Below, piece by piece: positions 1 to 3,951 of a stretch of 5,477 nucleotides of DNA. The position numbers and the translations under genes were made by a program. This DNA is from Clostridiaceae bacterium (GTDB lineage Bacteria > Bacillota > Clostridia > DSM-8532). Every line of letters starts with the position of its first letter. The first letter of the stretch is position 1. The stretch lies in contig JANYKF010000290.1 of NCBI GenBank assembly GCA_025361665.1, forward strand, positions 1 through 5,477, written 5' to 3'. The notes beneath the pieces are model-generated. The model was given only the letters and a program-made list of their open reading frames with translations, did no database searches and was not told the DNA's origin.

Positions 1-236
1 GCAGGGGTGTTCTGAAGGGCTTTACGGTGGCCGGTCCCGATGGCATCTTTTTTCCTGCTGATGCCACCATTGCCGGGAACACAGTGCGGGTGAAGTCAGA
101 TGCCGTGAGGAAACCTGAAGCTGTCCGTTATGGCTGGACCAACTACACGGAAGCCAACTTGTATAATCAGGCCGGGCTGCCGGCTTCTCCATTCCGCATC
201 ACGATCTCCTGCGGAACGTCCTATCCTATGGCTTGA
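1..236 (+). CDS. Sialate O-acetylesterase-like protein, C-terminal fragment
   Basis: This is the 3' end of a gene that begins before the window; the reading frame is open from base 3 and stops at TGA 234-236. The visible 77 residues carry the closing pattern of sialate O-acetylesterase (SASA/SGNH-type) proteins: a GFTVAGPDG-like strand, then GNTVRV, then PEAVRYGWTN, and finally ANLYNQAGLPASPFR. In the family this is the C-terminal beta-rich part; the catalytic Ser and His lie upstream and cannot be checked here. Such enzymes remove O-acetyl groups from sialic acids or from other acetylated plant or host glycans, so a carbohydrate-degradation locus may continue to the left. After SPFR the protein ends in about 11 residues (ITISCGTSYPMA) that I do not recognise from the family, where the end is usually short. 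The 3' end overlaps the convergent csbD-like gene by 11 bp. The family is fairly sure; the substrate is not. Confidence 0.85.
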   Translation, partial: RGVLKGFTVAGPDGIFFPADATIAGNTVRVKSDAVRKPEAVRYGWTNYTEANLYNQAGLPASPFRITISCGTSYPMA

Positions 237-426
237 CCTTTCGATTGGCGCTTTTCTTGATGTCTTCCTTTGCATCCATGAATGTCGTCTTGATGTCCGC
301 CTTGGCGGATTGCAGATTGCCTTTCAATTCCAGGTTTTTGTCGCCGGTCGCCTTGCCGACTGCTATTTTGGTTTCACCGGCTACCTTATCCGCAGCATTG
401 ACAACTCTTTTTTTCAGATCTGACAT
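226..426 (-). CDS. CsbD-like small stress protein
   Basis: This gene encodes a 66-residue, highly charged, probably helical protein that is cytoplasmic (no signal peptide or membrane segment). The core DKVAGETKIAVGKATGD, followed by KNLELKGNLQSAKADIK, matches the CsbD family pattern of K-G-x-x-K-x-x-x-G-K-x-T-G-D then L-x-x-x-G-x-x-x-x-x-K. CsbD of Bacillus is a general-stress protein of unknown biochemical role. The C-terminus is Lys-rich (KKSANRKVKP). I chose the start at base 426 (MSDLKKR) because an AGAAGG ribosome site sits 7 nt upstream of it; an ATG six codons earlier (444) has no such site. The gene points toward the esterase tail and overlaps it by 11 bp, so there is no room for a shared terminator between them. 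No confident promoter was found; a 14-bp palindrome lies 27 bp upstream. The family call is good and the function is unknown. Confidence 0.8.
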   Translation of the reverse strand: MSDLKKRVVNAADKVAGETKIAVGKATGDKNLELKGNLQSAKADIKTTFMDAKEDIKKSANRKVKP

Positions 427-433
427 GTGAACG

Positions 434-439
434 CCTTCT
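434..439 (-). promoter_or_regulatory. Ribosome binding site deciding the csbD-like start
   Basis: On the minus strand this reads AGAAGG, 7 nt before the ATG at 426. It favours the 66-residue start over the ATG at 444, which is itself part of the stretch that holds this site. Confidence 0.65.
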
Positions 440-453
440 TTCATTGTTCATCA

Positions 454-467
454 GCTGTCATGACAGC
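454..467. promoter_or_regulatory. 14-bp perfect palindrome upstream of the csbD-like gene
   Basis: GCTGTCATGACAGC is fully self-complementary with no spacer. It ends 27 bp upstream of the csbD-like start codon, where an operator would act on that gene. No poly-T tract follows on either strand, so it does not look like a terminator. Which protein binds it, if any, cannot be told from the sequence. Confidence 0.4.
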
Positions 468-480
468 CGCTCTGCGTAAT

Positions 481-540
481 GGGTTCACGAGTTGTGCCAA
501 GGGTTCACGCATTGTGTACAGGGTTCACCGTGTATGAAAA
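481..540. repeat. Three GGGTTCAC direct repeats with a 20-bp period
   Basis: GGGTTCAC occurs at exactly 481, 501 and 521. Units 1 and 2 also share a G after the core and TTGTG five bases later, so they agree at about 15 of 20 positions; unit 3 keeps only the 8-bp core. A related TTCACGA occurs at 587-593, and its inverse TTCGTGA at 551-557. A loosely matching inverted pair flanks the block: AATGGGTTCA at 478-487 and TGACCCATT at 611-619, with a one-base bulge. Regular repeats near an end can be transposase binding sites, as in IS21-family termini, or an array of regulator sites upstream of the csbD-like gene. No transposase gene is nearby. The repeats are certain; the role is open. Confidence 0.5.
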
Positions 541-687
541 CCGAACATGATTCGTGATAAGGGAGAAACGAAAAAACTGAAGACCATTCACGAACCAAGT
601 CAACGTGTAATGACCCATTTTCATCAGTTTTGAAACACAAAGATACACAATTCCATATTCATCATGCCTGGCCCCTATTACTATTGA

Positions 688-716
688 TTGACAATACTAT
701 CGCGATATGGTAATAT
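688..716 (+). promoter_or_regulatory. Promoter of higBA (TTGACA-N17-TAATAT)
   Basis: The -35 box TTGACA (688-693) is a perfect consensus match. With the optimal 17-bp spacer it is followed by a 5-of-6 -10 box, TAATAT (711-716). The expected transcription start, about 7 nt past the -10 box, falls at about 723, which is the first base of the higB ATG. The spacer and start region each carry a 10-bp palindrome, which fits autorepression by HigA. Confidence 0.8.
698..707. promoter_or_regulatory. Palindrome in the higBA promoter spacer, candidate HigA operator
   Basis: TATCGCGATA is a perfect 10-bp palindrome lying between the -35 and -10 boxes. HigA antitoxins usually bind palindromes overlapping their own promoter and repress it, with HigB as co-repressor. 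Position supports the role; binding is inferred. Confidence 0.45.
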
Positions 717-724
717 AAGCTTAT
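715..724. promoter_or_regulatory. Palindrome over the higB start, candidate second HigA operator
   Basis: ATAAGCTTAT is a perfect 10-bp palindrome that overlaps the end of the -10 box, the predicted transcription start and the first two bases of the higB ATG. Its centre is 17 bp from the centre of the spacer palindrome. The two core sequences differ, so one protein need not bind both. Confidence 0.35.
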
Positions 725-1004
725 GATCAAAAGCTTCAAGGATCTACAGACGGAAATGATATGGAAGGGGATCAGATCAAAAAAACTCCCTTCTGACATT
801 CAAGAGACAGCACGAAGGAAACTGAGGATGATCAACAATGCCCACATCCTCCCCGATCTCCGTGTTCCTCCGGCCAACCGTCTTGAATCATTGAAGGGAG
901 ATCGGGAGGAACAATACAGTATCCGCATCAATGATCAGTGGCGAATCTGTTTCCGCTGGTCTGACGGAGATGCGACCGGTGTCGAGATAACAGATTACCA
1001 TTGA
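723..1004 (+). CDS. higB: HigB-type toxin (RelE/ParE superfamily mRNA interferase)
   Basis: HigB toxins are ribosome-dependent endoribonucleases that cut mRNA during translation and stop growth until HigA neutralises them. The 93 residues match the usual length. They carry the family pattern throughout: MIKSFKD at the N-terminus, RRKLRMINNA (31-40), DLRVPPANRLESLKGDR (45-61), YSIRINDQWRICFRW (65-79) and the C-terminal EITDYH. The final Tyr92-His93 pair corresponds to the Tyr-His pair in the active site of Proteus HigB; Lys58, Arg68 and Arg74 are likely active-site partners by position. All expected elements are present, so the toxin looks intact. I chose ATG 723 because the conserved MIKSFKD begins there, although no Shine-Dalgarno sequence precedes it and the promoter predicts a transcript starting almost at the ATG. 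higA follows 10 bp later. The pair is more A+T-rich than the genes on its right, which fits a mobile toxin-antitoxin module. Confidence 0.92.
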   Translation: MIKSFKDLQTEMIWKGIRSKKLPSDIQETARRKLRMINNAHILPDLRVPPANRLESLKGDREEQYSIRINDQWRICFRWSDGDATGVEITDYH

Positions 1005-1014
1005 GGGAAGCAAT

Positions 1015-1305
1015 ATGGATGAGAAATTGAAAAATATTCACCCGGGTGAAATCCTGAAGGAAGAATTCCTGAAGCCCTTGAGCATTACGGCATATCGTTT
1101 GTCGAAGGATACAAATATCCCTCAAACGGCGATTTCCGAGATCCTGCGGGGTCGTCGCCGCATCTCTGCAATCGTGGCACTGAAACTAGCTAAATTCTTC
1201 GGAACCAGTCCGCAATTCTGGATGGGCCTCCAGGATGATTATGATTTGGAAGAACAAGAACTCGAAATGAATGAAGAATTGGAAAAAATCCATGCCTTTC
1301 AATGA
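1015..1305 (+). CDS. higA: HigA-type antitoxin (XRE-family helix-turn-helix)
   Basis: HigA is the antitoxin and the autorepressor of the pair: it binds HigB and also the promoter DNA. The 96 residues open with the family signature HPGEILKEEFLKPL (9-22). The helix-turn-helix follows: ITAYRLSKDTNI (24-35) as the first helices and PQTAISEILRGRRRIS (36-51) as the turn and recognition helix. TSPQFWMGLQ (65-74) is another hallmark. The acidic tail (EEQELEMNEELEK, 79-91) is longer in charge than in content and may contact the toxin. The start has a good ribosome site (GAGGGAAG, 1003-1010) overlapping the higB stop, so translation is probably coupled. Given the leaderless position of higB, this site should make more antitoxin than toxin from the same transcript. 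No clear terminator follows. The identification is firm. Confidence 0.93.
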   Translation: MDEKLKNIHPGEILKEEFLKPLSITAYRLSKDTNIPQTAISEILRGRRRISAIVALKLAKFFGTSPQFWMGLQDDYDLEEQELEMNEELEKIHAFQ

Positions 1306-1352
1306 AATGCAACCATTCATTTGCCATGGCACAGAGTATATGCCCACGGCAC

Positions 1353-1381
1353 TTGACAGGAAGAATCGGATCCTTTACCAT
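1353..1381 (+). promoter_or_regulatory. Promoter of the LacI-type / oxidoreductase unit
   Basis: TTGACA (1353-1358) is a perfect -35 box. With 17-bp spacing it is followed by TACCAT (1376-1381), a 4-of-6 -10 match with the key T, A and T positions kept. The predicted start, near 1388, coincides with the first base of the operator-like dyad, an arrangement typical of direct repression. Confidence 0.65.
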
Positions 1382-1386
1382 GTTGC

Positions 1387-1402
1387 ATGTAATCAATTAC
1401 AT
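1387..1402. promoter_or_regulatory. LacI-family operator candidate O1 at the transcription start
   Basis: The core TGTAATCAATTACA (1388-1401) is a 6+6 inverted repeat around a two-base centre, CA, and extends to 7+7 with the flanking A and T. Length and register match LacI-family sites: the half-site ATGTAA-N-C equals that of CcpA-type operators. The usual central CG is replaced by CA. It sits at about +1 to +14 of the predicted transcript, so a bound dimer would block the promoter. A second copy lies 163 bp downstream. Confidence 0.65.
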
Positions 1403-1550
1403 TCCGATTTTTCCACCGCTGTCTGATTTGGGATCCACCTGTCGCCACTGCGTTTGTGCTTATGCTATCGTACAACCCATCTCCCAGCCAACCTTCTTTT
1501 TGGCCATCATGAAACCTGCTCTCAGTCTTCCTTTTTTATTTACACGCCAA

Positions 1551-1564
1551 TGTAATCCATTACA
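1551..1564. promoter_or_regulatory. LacI-family operator candidate O2 in the leader
   Basis: TGTAATCCATTACA differs from O1 by one central base. It lies 163 bp downstream of O1 and 125 bp before the LacI-type start codon. No good promoter abuts it; only a weak TATTTA (1537-1542) precedes it. It could act as a roadblock or auxiliary site. Looping with O1 would need a tetramer, and the regulator ends without the extra C-terminal tetramer helix of E. coli LacI. Confidence 0.55.
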
Positions 1565-1590
1565 CGACCATCATCGGTTCATCCGGAAAA

Positions 1591-1655
1591 CATACGCGCG
1601 AAAGACATACGCACCAAAACCATACGCACGAAAGACATATGAAGGGAAACCATAT
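1591..1655 (+). repeat. 15-bp-period tandem repeat, five units
   Basis: CATA recurs at exactly 1591, 1606, 1621, 1636 and 1651. Units 1-3 share CATACGC followed by a C/G-A pattern; units 1 and 3 differ at one base only. Units alternate between endings in AAAGA and AAAAC/GAAAC, hinting at a 30-bp higher-order unit. The fifth unit keeps only CATA. The period is a multiple of three, and in the LacI reading frame the repeat would encode a Lys-Tyr-rich pentapeptide (KTYAR, KTYAP, KPYAR, KTYEG). The ribosome site and true start codon follow about 20-35 bp later, so I read it as leader sequence, not protein. Confidence 0.75.
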
Positions 1656-1674
1656 TCTGACTTGACTTTCAGAC

Positions 1675-1681
1675 AAGGAGG
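1675..1681 (+). promoter_or_regulatory. Strong Shine-Dalgarno site setting the LacI-type start
   Basis: AAGGAGG is a full anti-16S match, 7 nt before ATG 1689. It settles the start of the regulator at 1689, not at the in-frame ATG 129 codons upstream. Confidence 0.85.
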
Positions 1682-1688
1682 CCCTACC

Positions 1689-2681
1689 ATGCCAACGATT
1701 ACCGATGTGGCCAGGGAAGCCAAAGTCTCAGTCGCGACCATTTCGCGCGTGCTCAACAAGAATCCGCGCGTAACGCCGCAAACGCAGAAGCGGGTGCTGG
1801 AAGCCATCGAGCGTCTTCATTATGAACCGAATGTCCTGGCTCGGAATTTCCGCCGCTCGGAAAGCCGGGTCATCCTGGTCCTGTGTCCGAATTTCACGAA
1901 CCCCTACTATGCCAACGTCGTCACAGGAATCGCCGACGCCGCACGGCACCATGGATACAGCGCCATGTTCTGCACCACGCAGGGAGACAGGCTGCGGGAA
2001 AAGGATTTCCTGGACATGCTCAAGGGGAAGCGGGCAGACGGTGCCATCCTGCTGGCCACGGAAAACACCGAGAAGTACATGGTCCATCTGGCGGAGCAGC
2101 ACCCGATTGTCCAATGCTCCGAATACTTTCCCGACGCCGGCCTGTGTCATGTCTCCATCGATAATTACAAGGCAGCCCGCCATTCCGTCCGGTATCTGAC
2201 GGGCCTCGGGCACAAGCGCATCGGCCTGATCACCAGCAATGACGCCTACCTTTCCACGAACCGCCGATACCAGGGGTACCGGGATGAACTCGAACGGGCC
2301 GGCCTCCCGTTCGACCCGGAACTCGTGCAGTATACGGGCGAAGGATACCACTTTTCCGGCGGTCTGAAGGCCGTGAACAACCTGCTTGCGCTTTCAAGCC
2401 GTCCGACGGCGGTCCTGTGCGTTTCCGACATTCTCGCCCTGGGCGCGGTGCGGGCCGCGGAAGATTCGGGCGTGAGGATTCCGGATGAACTTGCCATCAT
2501 CGGGTTTGATGATGTCGAATATGCCACCATGTTCAAGCCGCACATCACCACAGTGCGCATTCCCTGCTACAACCTTGGCGCAACTTCCATGGAGCTGCTG
2601 CTGAATCTCATGAATGGTACGAAAGCGTTGCGGAGGGAAGTTTTTCTCGACTTCGAACTGGTTGTGCGCGATTCGACCTGA
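1689..2681 (+). CDS. LacI-family transcriptional regulator
   Basis: A 330-residue regulator of normal family length. Residues 1-56 are the DNA-binding part: TITDVAREAKVSVATISRVLN (3-23) is the helix-turn-helix, with recognition helix VATISRVLN close to that of CcpA, and PNVLARNFR (47-55) is the hinge helix. The position equal to PurR Leu54, which wedges into the operator centre, is Phe54 here. From about 60 on comes the periplasmic-binding-protein-like domain that senses a small ligand, usually a sugar: VILVLCPNFTNPYYANVVTGI (61-81), GHKRIGLIT (174-182), RRYQGYRDEL (192-201), PTAVLCVSDILALGA (239-253) and IPDELAIIGFDD (264-275). There is no C-terminal tetramer helix, so it should be a dimer. 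Two dyads upstream fit its operators, suggesting autorepression. The oxidoreductase gene follows after 13 bp and is the probable partner and target. Ligand unknown. Confidence 0.95.
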   Translation: MPTITDVAREAKVSVATISRVLNKNPRVTPQTQKRVLEAIERLHYEPNVLARNFRRSESRVILVLCPNFTNPYYANVVTGIADAARHHGYSAMFCTTQGDRLREKDFLDMLKGKRADGAILLATENTEKYMVHLAEQHPIVQCSEYFPDAGLCHVSIDNYKAARHSVRYLTGLGHKRIGLITSNDAYLSTNRRYQGYRDELERAGLPFDPELVQYTGEGYHFSGGLKAVNNLLALSSRPTAVLCVSDILALGAVRAAEDSGVRIPDELAIIGFDDVEYATMFKPHITTVRIPCYNLGATSMELLLNLMNGTKALRREVFLDFELVVRDST

Positions 2682-2694
2682 AAGGAATAACGCC

Positions 2695-3735
2695 ATGCTG
2701 AATGTAGGAATGATCGGATGTGGAAAAATCGCCCAGCTGCGTCACCTGCCGGAATATGACGAAAATCCGCGCTGCGCCATCAAGGCGCTATACGATACGG
2801 TTCCGGAACGGGCTGCGGAAATGTCCGGCCTTTTCGGGGGCACGCCGTATCCTTCCATCGAATCCATCCTGGCGGACCCGCAGATAGATGCAGTCAGCGT
2901 CTGCGCCGCCAACGCCTTCCATGCCTCCATCACCATTGCGGCACTGGACGCGGGAAAGCATGTCCTCTGTGAAAAGCCCATGGCCACGAGCCTTGAGGAC
3001 TGCGAGCGCATGGTGGCGGCGGCGGAGCGAAACGGGCGAGTGCTGATGATCGGACACAACCAGCGGTTTGCCGATTCCAACCGGGTTGCGCGGGAACTCG
3101 TCACCAGCGGGGAAATCGGCAGCATTCTCAGTTTCAGTTCCAATTTCGGTCATAGTGGGCCTGAGCAGTGGACAGGGCAGTCCAACCCCTGGTTCTTCGA
3201 CCGCAATGTCGCCTTGTTCGGTGCCATTGCCGACCTGGGCATCCACAAAATCGATCTGATCCATTTCCTCACCGGTCAGACCGCTATTGAGGCGACTGCC
3301 ATCGTGGAAACCCTTGACAAGAAATTTCCCGACGGGAACCCCATCACGGTGGATGACAACGCCTTCTGCATCCTTCGCCTGTCCGGCGGCGCCATCGGTA
3401 CGGTGAGGGCCAGCTGGACCTTTTACGGACAAGAGGACAATTCGACCCGCCTGTACGGAACAAAAGGCGTGCTTCGGATTGATGATGATCCGGAATACGC
3501 CTTGATCCTGGAAAAGAAGACAGGTGAATGCATCCGTTATGAAATCGGAAAAATCCTTACGAATGAGGAACAATTGGCCGGGAAAAAGAAAAAAAGCGGC
3601 ATCATCGACGCGTTCGCCGATGCAATCCTGGACGGGACAAAACCAATATCCGCCGGTTCTGACGCAATCCATGCCATGAAAGTCGTTTTTGGCGCCCTGC
3701 GGTCTTCAATGAAACGGGAAACCGTTGTGTTGTGA
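2695..3735 (+). CDS. Gfo/Idh/MocA-family NAD(P)-dependent oxidoreductase
   Basis: A cytoplasmic 346-residue dehydrogenase of the size usual for the family, whose members oxidise or reduce sugars, inositols, sugar acids or related polyols with NAD(P). The N-terminal Rossmann fold begins at once with VGMIGCGKIA (4-13), a G-x-G-x-x-A-type nucleotide loop, and the acidic residue Asp34 after the second strand (ALYD). The family signature CEKPMA (92-97) supplies the conserved Glu-Lys-Pro; Lys94 is the usual catalytic lysine. ADLGIHKID (179-187) gives the Asp-x3-His pair (Asp180, His184) that completes the active site. The C-terminal half is the expected beta-sheet substrate domain. ATG 2695 is chosen for the AAGGA ribosome site 8 nt upstream and because GMIGCGKIA then starts at the usual place; an earlier in-frame ATG (2614) lies inside the LacI-type gene. 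With only 13 bp between them, the two genes form one operon. Substrate cannot be assigned. Confidence 0.93.
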   Translation: MLNVGMIGCGKIAQLRHLPEYDENPRCAIKALYDTVPERAAEMSGLFGGTPYPSIESILADPQIDAVSVCAANAFHASITIAALDAGKHVLCEKPMATSLEDCERMVAAAERNGRVLMIGHNQRFADSNRVARELVTSGEIGSILSFSSNFGHSGPEQWTGQSNPWFFDRNVALFGAIADLGIHKIDLIHFLTGQTAIEATAIVETLDKKFPDGNPITVDDNAFCILRLSGGAIGTVRASWTFYGQEDNSTRLYGTKGVLRIDDDPEYALILEKKTGECIRYEIGKILTNEEQLAGKKKKSGIIDAFADAILDGTKPISAGSDAIHAMKVVFGALRSSMKRETVVL

Positions 3736-3796
3736 GGCATTGCTTGGTGTTCTGTCAGCTTTCACGGATTGCGCCACGTATGCCGATTCAATTTTC

Positions 3797-3824
3797 TTGA
3801 CACCCTCCCTGCTTGGTATATGAT
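3797..3824 (+). promoter_or_regulatory. Promoter of the secreted-protein gene
   Basis: TTGACA (3797-3802) with a 16-bp spacer to TATGAT (3819-3824), a 5-of-6 -10 match. The predicted start is near 3831, giving a leader of about 120 nt before ATG 3952. It lies in the 216-bp gap after the oxidoreductase, where I see no clear terminator; the best inverted pair is GGCAT (3736-3740) with ATGCC (3780-3784), too far apart and without a proper T tract. Confidence 0.6.
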
Positions 3825-3951
3825 GGACTCGGATGCCGGACACACGTGATGCGATGAAAGCGCAGAGCGGTCATTGCAAGGACATTCAGGTTCTGCTACT
3901 GAACTGGCAATCATGAGCGTGCAAATCCTCTTCAGCAGGAAGGTGGATGCC

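Larger units (their letters stand above)
1306..1688. other. 383-bp intergenic control region between higA and the LacI-type gene
   Basis: This gap holds a promoter (1353-1381), two near-identical dyads (1388-1401 and 1551-1564), a 15-bp-period repeat (1591-1655) and a strong ribosome site (1675-1681). A small palindrome, TGCCATGGCA (1322-1331), lies just after higA but lacks a T tract. If transcription starts at about 1388, the leader before the LacI-type gene is about 300 nt, long for such a gene. The LacI frame stays open through the whole gap back to an ATG at 1302 that overlaps the higA stop, but the predicted peptide there resembles no protein I know. Confidence 0.7.

Noticed and set aside
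130..423. A 97-codon plus-strand frame across the esterase tail and csbD-like gene
   Set aside because: It overlaps two supported genes in the wrong frame or strand, and its translation looks random.
495..512. A sigma-54 promoter on the minus strand (TTGGCAC motif) for the csbD-like gene
   Set aside because: The -24-like TGGCAC is present, but the required GC at -12 spacing is missing; a sigma-70 reading also lacks an adequate -10 box.
481..540. A CRISPR array
   Set aside because: The repeat core is 8 bp with 12-bp gaps and three copies, far too short for CRISPR repeats and spacers, and no cas gene is present.
1728..2351. A 207-codon open frame on the minus strand
   Set aside because: It is antisense to the LacI-type gene and has no family resemblance or ribosome site.
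1302..2681. A 459-residue version of the LacI-type regulator starting at 1302
   Set aside because: LacI-family proteins begin with the helix-turn-helix at residue 3 or so; AAGGAGG lies 7 nt before ATG 1689; no ribosome site precedes 1302 and the extra 129 residues resemble nothing.
2788..3672. A 294-codon open frame on the minus strand
   Set aside because: It lies wholly antisense to the well-supported oxidoreductase and its translation has no recognisable family; it is a by-product of codon bias.
2614..3735. An earlier start for the oxidoreductase at 2614
   Set aside because: It would overlap the regulator by 68 bp and add residues before the Rossmann loop; ATG 2695 has a ribosome site and gives the standard N-terminus.
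3736..3790. A terminator after the oxidoreductase (GGCAT...ATGCC)
   Set aside because: The arms are only 5 bp and about 40 bp apart, the inner part pairs poorly and no clean T run follows.
3873..3911. A regulatory hairpin in the leader of the exported protein (ATTGC / GCAAT with inner GTTC / GAAC)
   Set aside because: Stems of only 4-5 bp separated by unequal unpaired stretches are expected by chance.
3913..3951. An earlier in-frame start (ATG 3913) for the exported protein
   Set aside because: There is no ribosome site before it, and it would place 13 polar residues ahead of a canonical MKK signal peptide; AGGAAGG supports 3952.
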